From Methylophaga marina (lineage in GTDB: Bacteria; Pseudomonadota; Gammaproteobacteria; Nitrosococcales; Methylophagaceae): a DNA stretch of 64,000 nt. The first letter of the stretch is position 1, and every line of letters starts with the position of its first letter. The notes beneath the pieces are model-generated. The model saw only the letters and a program-made list of their open reading frames with translations. It was not told where the DNA came from and made no database searches. Made by a program: the position numbers and the translations under genes. Location of the stretch: NCBI RefSeq assembly GCF_030296755.1, contig NZ_AP027741.1:2967001-3031000 (forward strand), in the 5' to 3' direction. Below, piece after piece: positions 28,401 to 35,980 of this stretch.

Positions 28401-28826
28401 GATATAACCGCCACTAAAATTCTCAAGGTAATGAGACTTAAAGACGGAGTTACTGCCATTTTGGATAGCCGCTTTATTCCAAATATTGCCTCTATAACTA
28501 TCAAAGGTGGCATTATTCTCGATTAAGTGCTCATTGGTTATCCAACCCCGGTTATCGATTAAGCCATTATTAATTACAGTGCCAGAAGTCATATTGACAA
28601 AACTATTACCACCACCCGATTTAGATAGATTGCCACCTGCTGTAATAGTTATTTTACTCGCGTTTTTATATCCATCTAAGCCGATATAACCATCGCTAAC
28701 GGTGATGGGAGATGTGTTTGTACCGTGGAGTCCTGTGACAGCATGCACAACTGACGGTGTCAGTAAAAATGAGCTGCACAGCAACGTAGTTGAGAGCGAC
28801 AGAAACTGTCGTTGTTTATTTATCAT
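25488..28826 (-). CDS. Giant Asn-rich repeat surface protein with VPxPA-CTERM sorting tail
   Basis: About 1112 residues. Signal peptide 1-31 (SSFLLTPSVVHA). Residues ~60-960 are dozens of 14-20-residue degenerate repeats of the type N-N-x-G-x-L/F-x-N (e.g. GTLNNNENGQFLNSGVF), predicted to form a long beta-solenoid. Residues ~960-1080 resemble the end module of autotransporter passengers (LTPGNSISKLTVNGNYTQG). The tail VPVPAAIFLFAPALLGFIG plus IRRR is a VPLPA/PEP-CTERM-type sorting signal, so an exosortase elsewhere should anchor or release it. ATG preferred over the GTG one codon upstream. Likely a biofilm or adhesion fibre; controlled by the leader riboswitch. Confidence 0.85.
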   Translation of the reverse strand: MINKQRQFLSLSTTLLCSSFLLTPSVVHAVTGLHGTNTSPITVSDGYIGLDGYKNASKITITAGGNLSKSGGGNSFVNMTSGTVINNGLIDNRGWITNEHLIENNATFDSYRGNIWNKAAIQNGSNSVFKSHYLENFSGGYISTNGRWEMTGEHRNGGNIFIDQDGVVTNNGTSLPTIKNYGKITNAGLYENTGLFFNNRYGEVENRASGIFQNNRFLHNRIGSSFKNEGVFQNDSSVENEGIFLNTGQLNNTTSHSFTTFYKFTNTGLITNDSNFVNRAGYTYLGNEYKKGKLENTGTINNNATMSNEKDATFNNNGVVNNNSGAQFTNASAFNNQANGIVNNHATFNNQQTGRFDNANMASFVNHTTASLNNNGILSNQAGGTLTNHGIIRNNETGTLNNAGSLINSDSGQFANAGTLNNNENGQFLNSGVFANGGVLNNKGTFTSTLYSTMANYGDINNHGQFIDQGKFVNSATVNNYSQFLIDDYAEVANVNTLINKSDGTLNLKGKLLNQKYSPSNITNEGEFNMSYYSQLDNETLLTNSDSGSLTNDGTLNNSGTLANNGALINNRQINNTAVFSTSGQLTNYNYISNTGSAEMTLSSSGTMTNRGMLSNDARLINYGVINNAVNGTINNTEEFFNNGTLNSEGAINSVGLQNTGTIANSGTLTSYWLLDNENTITNTGVINNTDTSTFNNFATVTNLAGGNIVNTGVFVNSGTFENAGTLTNASVLKNKVGATLNNTGVLNNNDEFNVEGVLSNSGQLTNSASGDLNVASSGQINNSGRFISDNRLTNAGRITNNTGALFNNTGEFYNNNTFANAGEFNTLAMENNGVITNTGEFNNHWLLYNKNSVSNEGKLTNASTGSLSNTSKISNKSSGNFTNFGEINNQATIENAGVLSNQGTLKNNGIITNSGQFITTDGHIVSGSGEFIQTAGSTTVNGSMTQKSVKINGGNLNGHGVINSNVLVNGTSYSDYASLTPGNSISKLTVNGNYTQGTFVVMNIEFDGNSTDIFAVNGVATLAGVLSFDFIGSELKAGIFNFMTFSSLVGSFDNIILPLMSGFDFDVIFGDTFANLVITESVSAVPVPAAIFLFAPALLGFIGIRRRVSQR

Positions 28827-28846
28827 CACTCGGATTCCTTGCGTTT

Positions 28847-28923
28847 GTGCAACCCAGCCACCTTGTTAAACAACAAGGCCTGTGGCTTTCCGTCCCTGAT
28901 TCACACCAAGTTTGGCCGATTAA
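28847..28923 (-). promoter_or_regulatory. Cyclic-di-GMP-I (GEMM-I) riboswitch in the leader of the repeat protein gene
   Basis: Read on the minus strand, the leader contains GGCCAAAC, a 6-bp stem CUUGGU/AUCAGG capped by a GUGA (GNRA) tetraloop, the core GGGACGGAAAGCC, a hairpin CCUUGUU-GUUU-AACAAGG, and the closing GGUGGCUGGGUUGC. Order and spacing match GEMM-I RNAs (consensus GGCAAACC, GGGACGCAAAGCC, GGUAGCGGGGUUACC). GCC and GGC close the second helix. The core has GGAAAG where most have GCAAAG, and the outer P1 pairing is weak. UUGC at the 3' end could pair with GCAA beside the SD (AAGGA), suggesting translational control. Confidence 0.75.
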
Positions 28924-29009
28924 ATAACACGTCGATCATAATGAAAGGGGGTATAGCGACTATCAGCCAAAAGTATGATTTTGTGAGAAAAATAAAATAA
29001 GCAATAAAA

Positions 29010-29030
29010 AAGGGAGTCACTGACTCCCTT
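29010..29030 (-). terminator. Rho-independent terminator of the EF-hand gene
   Basis: AAGGGAGTC (29010-29018) and GACTCCCTT (29022-29030) form a perfect 9-bp stem with a three-base loop. On the minus strand it is followed by a T-rich tract. It lies 25 bases past the stop codon of the EF-hand gene and upstream of the riboswitch. Confidence 0.85.
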
Positions 29031-29054
29031 CTAAATATGGTGTGATAAAAGAAA

Positions 29055-29360
29055 TTAACTTTCTTTCTTGTCTTTGCAGGATGGGCCTTTATCGCCCTTA
29101 TGTTTTTTATGGGCGGCTTTGGCTTCTTCTTTGGTCACTTGACCATCACCATTGGCATCCAATTTTTCAAAACGTTTTAATGCCGCTGCGGTCGCTTCCT
29201 CTTTTGTAATTACACCATCACCATTGGTGTCGATATGAGCGAAATATCCTTTTTTATCGTGTTTAGCCATATCGTCAGTTGATACTGGTTCAGCAAATGT
29301 AGCTGAGCTAATGGCCATCGCAGCTAAGGCTGTGAAAAGTGTTGTTGATAATGTTTTCAT
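29055..29360 (-). CDS. Small secreted EF-hand calcium-binding protein
   Basis: About 101 residues with a signal peptide (to about TFA at residue 23). Two canonical EF-hand loops are clear: DTNGDGVITKEE and DANGDGQVTKEE, each followed by Ala-rich helix, then a Lys-rich tail (KKHKGDKGPSCKDKKES). Should bind calcium in the periplasm or outside the cell. The second of two adjacent ATGs is chosen for its spacing to AGAGGG. Own terminator, so monocistronic. It precedes the surface protein gene, but no shared transcription is expected. Confidence 0.88.
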   Translation of the reverse strand: MKTLSTTLFTALAAMAISSATFAEPVSTDDMAKHDKKGYFAHIDTNGDGVITKEEATAAALKRFEKLDANGDGQVTKEEAKAAHKKHKGDKGPSCKDKKES

Positions 29361-29445
29361 CATAAATCCCTCTTTTGTTTGTTGGGATTTTTAGACTACG
29401 CCGACCCAAGTTAAGAAATGGTTATTACATCCAAACAAATCAATA

Positions 29446-30594
29446 TTATTTTTCTATCGCTAGTTTTATCTCAGCTACAGCGTGTTTAATTTGTGCTTCA
29501 TCTGAGAAGCGTCCCAAACTGATGCGTAAAGATGATCCTGCTTCTTCATCTGTCAGCCCAATCGCTTTTAATACATGCGAAAGCAAGACCATTTCACTAT
29601 TACATGCTGATCCAGTAGAGGCACAGACATTGGGTTGGAGTTTTTCTAATAGCTTATTCGCATCGCAACCAATGAATTGCACATTAATATTGCCAGGGTG
29701 ACACTGAGTTTGTGTGCCATTCAATTTAAATGGAATATGTGTCGCTTCCAGTTGTTGTAGAAACAAACGTTTCAAATGCGTTAATTGTTCACGGTGAGTT
29801 TTTGCTTCTTGTTTGGTGATACGCATCGCTTCAGCAAAACCAACACACAGTGGGGTGGCCAAGGTGCCTGAACGCATTCCAAACTGCTGCCCTCCTCCCT
29901 GAATGAAAGGCGGTAACTCGGCTTGAAGATCATTTTTAATATAAAGCGCACCGATGCCTTTGGGACCATAGACTTTATGGGCAGACAAACTCAGCATATC
30001 GACATTCCAGTCTTTCACGTCAATATCCATCGCTTCCGGTGCTTGAGCCGCATCACAATGAAACAGAGCGCCTGCCGCGTGTGCCATTTCAGCAAAAGTT
30101 TTCACATCCTGAATGGTGCCAATTTCATTATTGACCGCCATAATGCAGACCAACAATGTCTGATCAGACAATAATGATTGATAAGCGTCTACATCAATCA
30201 GCCCCGTGCTATCGACTGGAATTTCTTTGACTTTGTAACCTAGTTTTGCGGCATAAAAATAGGCGGCATTTTTAATACATTTATGTTCGATTTCACTGAT
30301 AAGGATGTCACGGCGATCTGTTGTATTGCCAAATAACACACTGGCAATCGCCTGATTATTTGACTCTGTCGCACCCGAAGTAAAAATCACTTCTTCAGAA
30401 GAGGCATTAATACAGTTTTCAATTGTACTGCGTGCGGCCTCAACCGCTGCCGCTGACTGCTGACCTAGAACATGGGCAGTGGAATGTGGATTAGCAAAAA
30501 TCTCATGGTTATAGGGTGCCATTGCGCTAACAACGCGAGGCTCTATCGGCGTTGTTGCCTGATAGTCTAGGTAAATTGAACTACCGGTTTGCAT
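29446..30594 (-). CDS. Cysteine desulfurase (NifS/IscS-type class V aminotransferase)
   Basis: 382 residues from the ATG at 30594, which has GGAG seven bases upstream (the frame extends four codons to a GTG that overlaps this SD). Pyridoxal-phosphate lysine in SLSAHKVYGPKGIGALY, catalytic cysteine in CASTGSACNSE, and N-terminal YLDYQATTPIEP. The enzyme removes sulfur from cysteine to give alanine and a persulfide for Fe-S or other sulfur transfer. No iscR, iscU or suf genes are next to it, so it is a stand-alone copy with an unknown acceptor. Confidence 0.92.
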   Translation of the reverse strand: MQTGSSIYLDYQATTPIEPRVVSAMAPYNHEIFANPHSTAHVLGQQSAAAVEAARSTIENCINASSEEVIFTSGATESNNQAIASVLFGNTTDRRDILISEIEHKCIKNAAYFYAAKLGYKVKEIPVDSTGLIDVDAYQSLLSDQTLLVCIMAVNNEIGTIQDVKTFAEMAHAAGALFHCDAAQAPEAMDIDVKDWNVDMLSLSAHKVYGPKGIGALYIKNDLQAELPPFIQGGGQQFGMRSGTLATPLCVGFAEAMRITKQEAKTHREQLTHLKRLFLQQLEATHIPFKLNGTQTQCHPGNINVQFIGCDANKLLEKLQPNVCASTGSACNSEMVLLSHVLKAIGLTDEEAGSSLRISLGRFSDEAQIKHAVAEIKLAIEK

Positions 30595-30742
30595 TGACTG
30601 CTCCACTTTTTAATATCAGATAATCAGAGGGTGATATAAAGATTGACGTCATAGGATAGCGAGAAACACCAGCTATTGGCTACGCATAAACGTATTTATT
30701 GCACTGATAAAATCAACATGACGCTCAGATAACAGGCAAAAA

Positions 30743-30780
30743 AAGCTGTTACCGAGGAGGAGTAAAATCGGTAACAGCTT
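30743..30780 (-). terminator. Rho-independent terminator of the small secreted protein gene
   Basis: AAGCTGTTACCGA (30743-30755) and TCGGTAACAGCTT (30768-30780) form a perfect 13-bp stem with a 12-base loop, followed on the minus strand by TTTTT. It starts 17 bases past the stop of the gene ending at 30798. Confidence 0.92.
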
Positions 30781-30797
30781 GAAGGATCATTAGCATT

Positions 30798-30989
30798 TTA
30801 TTTTTTTATTATTTCCTGATGCGCTTTGTTGCTTGCTTCATTCGAAGAGAGCTTGTGACTTTCAACCAGACTGGTTTCAATTTTATTTATATTTTTGGGA
30901 TCAACGTTTTTGCTATCGGCAACGGCGACAGAAGCAGAGCTGGCGATACTCAACGCACTAATAGAGAGAAAGGTATTTAATCTGTTCAT
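30798..30989 (-). CDS. Small secreted protein of unknown function
   Basis: 63 residues. A good SD (AAGGAG, 8 bases before ATG), a signal peptide ending SVAVADS near residue 25, and a strong terminator show this is a real gene. The mature part (about 38 residues) is charged: KNVDPKNINKIETSLVES then HKLSSNEASNKAHQEIIKK. No family recognised. The promoter region carries a 15-bp palindrome at 31013-31027. Confidence 0.75.
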   Translation of the reverse strand: MNRLNTFLSISALSIASSASVAVADSKNVDPKNINKIETSLVESHKLSSNEASNKAHQEIIKK

Positions 30990-31012
30990 AGGATGACTCC
31001 TTAAATTGACTG

Positions 31013-31027
31013 AGCTAATGATTAGCT
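31013..31027. promoter_or_regulatory. Palindromic site upstream of the small secreted protein gene
   Basis: AGCTAATGATTAGCT is a perfect palindrome with 7-bp arms, 24 bp upstream of the start codon, so it is a candidate operator in the leader or promoter. A further tandem TTAAGTAA-TTAAGTAA lies at 31085-31100. Confidence 0.4.
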
Positions 31028-31128
31028 ACAGTTCAGTTATAGACCCTGGATACTGAATTTTTGCTGAACGAGATTAAGGAAGGCTTAAGTAATTAAGTAA
31101 TAAAACAAAATGTGTTAGCTACTTCAAA

Positions 31129-32160
31129 TTATTGTGCAAATAAATGATAAGGCGAGCTTCCAGTCCAACGCTTAAAGGCTCGTCGAAAATTATTCATGTC
31201 ATTAAAACAGAGGTACTCGGCTATTTCCTGGCTATTCATCTGTTTAACCTCATACAAATAAATAGCGGTATGTTTTCTGACCAAATCTAATTGTTGTTGA
31301 AAGCTGGTTTGATGCTTTTTGAGCTTTCGTTTCATGGAGGCCGGGCTGAGGCCAAATGAAAATGACACTTTATCCAAATTAAGCGGTTCGTCTATATGTG
31401 ACTGAAGGTAGCTGTATATTTGATCAAGAAAACTATACGGGCTGTATTCTTCAGAGAGTTGCTTGTCACTCTCTTTTAAGGCGCCCTGCATGCCAAACTT
31501 AGATGCATTCGGCCAAGGTGTATCTAAACAGTATCTGGGTAGGCGTATTCGGTTCATCTGTTGATTAAAGCGAATAGCTTGTCCAAAGTTGACCCAATAT
31601 TGTTCAACGTATTCAGGTTCATCGTAGCTAAATTCAAACTGCCAAGGCATTTTTTCACCAGCTAACCACGCCACCATCGACACAAAAGCGGACATGTAAG
31701 ACTCAATAATAAATCTGTGTTGTTCTATGCTCCCAGTACTGTCAACCCAATACAAAAATAGCTCATCATCATTTTCATAATATCGGGGCGTGAATAGTGG
31801 CGACAAAATGGCATGATATTCACAAAGAATCGTTATTGCCTGACGTAAGTTATTCGCTTGCTGTAAAGCTTGACTCACAGAACCATAAAATCCAGGAAAT
31901 AAACGCTGACCATATAAAAAGCTTATATCATCAGCATCCGTTAGTTTCTGACAGTTTTTGATTAACGTCAGATATTGGTCAGGACTAATGCGCTCTTCAG
32001 CCTGCTCAAAATCACCAAGCTGTAAACGCGTTCCTTTCAGTAGATGATACTCAGACACATCACGTGACAGTGCCAATTCGACTAATACAGCGGGCTGATA
32101 ATGAGGTGTGATACAGGGGGTATCTAGCTCATATCCCAGCGTTTTTACCAGCTTTGCCAT
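31129..32160 (-). CDS. AraC-family regulator with N-terminal Arabinose_bd-type domain (OruR-like)
   Basis: 343 residues. The N-terminal two thirds resemble the Arabinose_bd ligand domain of OruR/ArgR-type AraC regulators; the C-terminal 100 residues are two helix-turn-helices: LDKVSFSFGLSPASMKRKLK and NSQEIAEYLCFNDMNNFRRA followed by FKRWTGSSPYHL. It starts 3 bp after the GGDEF-type gene, so both form one operon, divergent from the phosphate-scavenging operon. Effector unknown. Confidence 0.87.
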   Translation of the reverse strand: MAKLVKTLGYELDTPCITPHYQPAVLVELALSRDVSEYHLLKGTRLQLGDFEQAEERISPDQYLTLIKNCQKLTDADDISFLYGQRLFPGFYGSVSQALQQANNLRQAITILCEYHAILSPLFTPRYYENDDELFLYWVDSTGSIEQHRFIIESYMSAFVSMVAWLAGEKMPWQFEFSYDEPEYVEQYWVNFGQAIRFNQQMNRIRLPRYCLDTPWPNASKFGMQGALKESDKQLSEEYSPYSFLDQIYSYLQSHIDEPLNLDKVSFSFGLSPASMKRKLKKHQTSFQQQLDLVRKHTAIYLYEVKQMNSQEIAEYLCFNDMNNFRRAFKRWTGSSPYHLFAQ

Positions 32161-32163
32161 GGT

Positions 32164-33078
32164 TCAGATGACAGGTGCAGCTGTTTGTTTACGCTGGCTA
32201 AGAAGTTGATTTAATCGTTTAATTAACGAATCAGAATCATCCCTTTTTGCCATGGTAATGGCGGTCGTTGCTGTTAAATAGACACGCTGCTGTGACTCCT
32301 GCGTACGGTAAGCAAAACTGGCTACCGCATGTTGCAGATCCTGACTCAGCTGTTTTGCCTCAGCCTCATCGGTGTCGTGTAAGAGGATGACGAAACGGTC
32401 GCCAGCCAAGCGACAGATCAAATCCTTATCACGCAGGTTTAACAGTAATAGCTGACAGACCAGCTGGAGGATGTGATCGCCCTCTTTTATGCCATACAAA
32501 CGATTAATCACATTGAAATCATCAAGATCAATGGCGATGAGCGCCAATGGTTGCTGATTCTTTTTACTCTCTGCCAAGGATAGCTTGAGCTGTTTTTTTA
32601 AATAAGCGCCGCCGCCAACAGGCATAAGCTTGTCAAACAAACGGTGCTCGCGAAAATACCGTTCACGTTTTACCATTTGAGCACTGATAGCAATTTCTTC
32701 CTGATGCCAATGATAGATACCAATACTTAATAATATTAAGGCAATAGGTATCGGCATACTTTCAAGCCAGTTGTGCCAGATTAAGGTTGATGGCATACGA
32801 ATGAACTCATCCATAAAGTCCATCGACCAGGAAAAAACAATGGCGCATAAACCAAATGCCAACAGCCGCGTTACTCTGCCTGCAGGTCGACTCCGAAGTA
32901 ATAAGGCCAACCAGAAAAAGGCTAGGATGACCATGCCGCCCTCTGACATAACATCCAACCAGTTCACCTCGCTTATCGGCTTTACGTCACCCCTTGCTCG
33001 TAAAATGAGGGTCCCGGAAACAATAGCTGTCGCCAAGCCATAAAAATAAGAAGTCTGTAAAAACGGTCGTTTTTTCAT
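32164..33078 (-). CDS. Membrane protein with degenerate GGDEF domain
   Basis: 304 residues. Four hydrophobic helices in residues 10-125 form a membrane module; the C-terminal 170 residues have the GGDEF fold (LALIAIDLDDFNVINRLYG, DGDHILQLV-like GDHILQLVCQLLL). The active-site motif is LAGDRF instead of GGDEF/GGEEF, and the usual DxLTGLxNR start is missing, so it is unlikely to make c-di-GMP. It could bind nucleotide as an effector. Co-transcribed with the AraC regulator. Confidence 0.82.
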   Translation of the reverse strand: MKKRPFLQTSYFYGLATAIVSGTLILRARGDVKPISEVNWLDVMSEGGMVILAFFWLALLLRSRPAGRVTRLLAFGLCAIVFSWSMDFMDEFIRMPSTLIWHNWLESMPIPIALILLSIGIYHWHQEEIAISAQMVKRERYFREHRLFDKLMPVGGGAYLKKQLKLSLAESKKNQQPLALIAIDLDDFNVINRLYGIKEGDHILQLVCQLLLLNLRDKDLICRLAGDRFVILLHDTDEAEAKQLSQDLQHAVASFAYRTQESQQRVYLTATTAITMAKRDDSDSLIKRLNQLLSQRKQTAAPVI

Positions 33079-33450
33079 TGATTTAAGTGCACTAAATATC
33101 AGCTAGAAACATTGAATGTTGGCGACACTACGCTAAAAAAATGACAGTGTTGTGACATCACATGCAGTCAATTTAGCTCACAAAAAAATGACCATTTCTT
33201 CATTTTTTTGATGTTTAAACCGTGCAGCAAATAGTCATATGACGTTGTTTTTAAAGAATTAAGCTAGGTGGGATAGGCTTATTTCCAACTCAACATTTTT
33301 AACTTCGTCATGGTCATTTCAGCTCAAATATACGGTCACCACTAATCTATCTTATTGTTTTTAAATGCTTTTAAATTTTTCTGTCATCTAACTGTCATTT
33401 AGCCTACCTACACTTGCCGCCATCGAACCACTATGACGACAAGGATATTT
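33079..33450. other. 372-bp divergent intergenic region
   Basis: Holds the promoters of the GGDEF/AraC operon and of the phosphate-scavenging operon. Contents seen: an AT-rich inverted repeat AAAAAAATGA/TCATTTTTTT (33182-33191 and 33200-33209), and a Pho box at 33381-33400. No open frame of interest. Confidence 0.6.
33381..33400 (+). promoter_or_regulatory. Pho box (PhoB-binding site) of the phytate/phosphate-scavenging operon
   Basis: CTGTCATCTAACTGTCATTT matches the consensus of two CTGTCAT repeats spaced 11 bp apart. A -10-like TACACT at 33409-33414 follows about 9 bp downstream, the geometry expected when the Pho box replaces the -35. It lies 50 bp upstream of the receptor start. PhoB/PhoR themselves are not in the window. 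Confidence 0.85.
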
Positions 33451-35952
33451 ATGAAAAAGACAAACCTGATGTTAGAGCGACCCAGTTTTAAGTTAAGTCT
33501 GATTGCTCTCGGGATAAGTAGTTTTATCAGTAATGGCGTCCAAGCTGAGGATGACCTCAATCTGGAAACTGTTCGCGTGATTGGACAGGCAGTACAGATT
33601 GACAAAGCACTCACTGAACAACGCAACTCAAATAGTATTGAGAGTGTGGTGCATGCGGATGGCATTGGCCAGTTACCCGATGATAACGCTGCTGAAGCAT
33701 TACAGCGTTTACCGGGTGTGTCTGTGGCAAACGATCAGGGTGAAGGACGTTTTGTTACTGTTCGTGGACTGGCTCCTGAACTGAATGCCGTTACTATCAA
33801 TGGTACTAATGTGCCCTCACCTGAGAGTGATACCCGGGCTGTTGCACTGGATGTTTTGCCGAGTGAGTTGGTGCAATCTCTTTCAGTGGTAAAAACATTA
33901 ACCCCTGATATGGATGCGAACTCGCTGGGCGGCACCATCAATGTCAGAAGTCTGTCAGCCTTTGATCATGATGGCCTGTTCTATACGCTCTCAACAGAAG
34001 GTAGTTTTGATGATAATACTGACCAAATCAGCCCTAAAGGCTCAGGTGCAGTCAGTAATATTTTCAGTATTGGCGATGGGGTCGATAACTTTGGTGTGGC
34101 CGCGGCCTTGAGTTGGCAAAAACGGGACTTTGGTTCAGATAATGTTGAAACCGGTGGCGCCTGGGATTTCGATGGTAGTCAACCGCGTCTCGAGGAACTG
34201 GAACAACGTGATTACGAAATTTCACGTGAGCGTCTGGGTTTAGGGGTCAATTTTGATTACAAAGCCGACGTCAATACCAGTTACTACCTGCGTACTTTAT
34301 TCAGTCGTTTTACAGATACGGAAACCCGTAACGCGGCTGGTATTGAATTTGCCGATCCCCTACTCCCAAATGAATCAGGCGATGACGCTGAAGGTTTCCG
34401 TGAATTAAAAGATCGTGAAGAGACCCAAGAAATTCAGTCTTATGTATTCGGTGGTGAGAAAACTATCGGTTTATGGAAGATTGATGGTCAGATTGGATAT
34501 AGCCGTGCCAGTGAAGACACGCCAGGTCATCTTGCTGGTGCCAAGTTTGTTGGTGATTTCGATAATGTCAGCTACAGCGGCACCTCAAAACCGAGATTAA
34601 ATGCCGGATCAGATTATTACGACCCAGCCAGCTTTGAACTTGATGAAGTGGAATGGGAAGAACAAAAAACTACCGATACCGAAAAGAATATCAAAATTGA
34701 TCTTGCCAGAGACTTTGATATTCAAGGTTACGCTTCGCAATTGAAATTTGGCGGTAAGTTATCACGCCGTGAAAAAGATAATGAAGTTGATGCCTGGGCT
34801 TTTGAAGACTTTGGTACCAACGATACCAGTCTTGCTGCCTATAGTGCTGGTAATGTGGATTACAGTCTAAACCGATATGGTCAAGGTATTAGTAGCTCGG
34901 CATTAGAGCGTCTTATCGGTCGACTAGATAAAGCAGGCAATGTGGATGCTGAAGAGTCACAAATTAATGACTTTGTGATGAATGAAGATATTAACGCTGC
35001 CTATGTCATGAATACCTTAGACCTCGACGACTGGACGATTATCGCCGGCCTTCGTTATGAGGGAACAGAGTTTAAAGCAAAAGGTACAGGTATCAGAGAC
35101 GGTAACTTTGAAGCTATTTCCAGCAAAAACAGTTACCACAACTGGTTACCAGGCTTACATTTACGTTATTACCTTGATGATAAAACTCAGGTTCGTGCGG
35201 CATGGACCAATAGTGTTGTCCGCCCAACATTTGAAGCCTTAGCCCCAGGATTTGCCATTGATGGTGATGAAGCAAGCTTTGGTAATCCAGATTTAGATCC
35301 GATGACATCAAAAAATCTGGACTTAGGTATCGAACATTACATGGGACGAGCGGGCGCGGTGTCGGCGTATGTGTTCTATAAAGATATCTCTGATTTTGTC
35401 TATAACACTGACCTCGGTGGTACAGGTATGTTTACAGACTTTGATCAGGCAGAAACTTTTGATAACGGTGATACAGCAAAAGTCTATGGTCTTGAGCTGG
35501 CCTATACACAAAAGCTGAGTTGGCTACCCGCCCCGTGGAATGGCTTGTTACTGGGAGCAAATGCCACATTCAGTCAATCCGATGCTGAAATTGAAGGTTT
35601 AGGACAAAAACGTGATATCGATTTACCAGGTCAATCCAACCAAGTCGCCAACTTGATGGTTGGTTGGGAAAACGACAAACTCAGCATGCGTTTATCGGCT
35701 AACTACAAGTCTTCTTATCTATCAGAAGTCGCAGGTATTGATGATAAAGAACATGATCAATATGTCGACTCACAGCTCTTCCTCGACTTTAGCACCAGCT
35801 ACTTTGTAACCAAAAATGCCCAGATTACTTTGGAAGCAAAAAATCTTACTGATGAAGAGTATTACGTCTATACCGGCAGCAGTGCTTACAACGCTCAATA
35901 TGAAGAATATGGGCCAAGCATTAAACTTGGTTTCACATTAACTAACTTCTAA
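33451..35952 (+). CDS. TonB-dependent outer-membrane receptor (TIGR01782-like)
   Basis: 833 residues from the ATG at 33451 (AAGGA upstream). Signal peptide to about VQA, a short TonB-box region (LETVRVIG), plug domain (GIGQLPDDNAAEALQRLPGV, RFVTVRGLAPELNAVTING, LGGTINV) and a 22-strand barrel ending YGPSIKLGFTLTNF. The C-terminus ends in Phe, usual for BamA substrates. Plug type matches the Caulobacter/Xanthomonas group for carbon or organic ligands. With a Pho box upstream and a phytase downstream it is best read as a phytate or organophosphate transporter. Confidence 0.9.
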   Translation: MKKTNLMLERPSFKLSLIALGISSFISNGVQAEDDLNLETVRVIGQAVQIDKALTEQRNSNSIESVVHADGIGQLPDDNAAEALQRLPGVSVANDQGEGRFVTVRGLAPELNAVTINGTNVPSPESDTRAVALDVLPSELVQSLSVVKTLTPDMDANSLGGTINVRSLSAFDHDGLFYTLSTEGSFDDNTDQISPKGSGAVSNIFSIGDGVDNFGVAAALSWQKRDFGSDNVETGGAWDFDGSQPRLEELEQRDYEISRERLGLGVNFDYKADVNTSYYLRTLFSRFTDTETRNAAGIEFADPLLPNESGDDAEGFRELKDREETQEIQSYVFGGEKTIGLWKIDGQIGYSRASEDTPGHLAGAKFVGDFDNVSYSGTSKPRLNAGSDYYDPASFELDEVEWEEQKTTDTEKNIKIDLARDFDIQGYASQLKFGGKLSRREKDNEVDAWAFEDFGTNDTSLAAYSAGNVDYSLNRYGQGISSSALERLIGRLDKAGNVDAEESQINDFVMNEDINAAYVMNTLDLDDWTIIAGLRYEGTEFKAKGTGIRDGNFEAISSKNSYHNWLPGLHLRYYLDDKTQVRAAWTNSVVRPTFEALAPGFAIDGDEASFGNPDLDPMTSKNLDLGIEHYMGRAGAVSAYVFYKDISDFVYNTDLGGTGMFTDFDQAETFDNGDTAKVYGLELAYTQKLSWLPAPWNGLLLGANATFSQSDAEIEGLGQKRDIDLPGQSNQVANLMVGWENDKLSMRLSANYKSSYLSEVAGIDDKEHDQYVDSQLFLDFSTSYFVTKNAQITLEAKNLTDEEYYVYTGSSAYNAQYEEYGPSIKLGFTLTNF

Positions 35953-35980
35953 AACATATTGAAATATATAGATATATAAC

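Noticed and set aside
25900-28500. Dense short repeats resembling a tandem or CRISPR-like array
   Set aside because: The repeats are degenerate at DNA level, keep one reading frame and encode a protein pattern; there are no constant repeats with unique spacers.
25519-28689. Several open frames on the plus strand across the repeat gene
   Set aside because: They are antisense to AAT/GGT-rich repeat codons, lack SDs, and encode low-complexity Ile/Leu/Val text.
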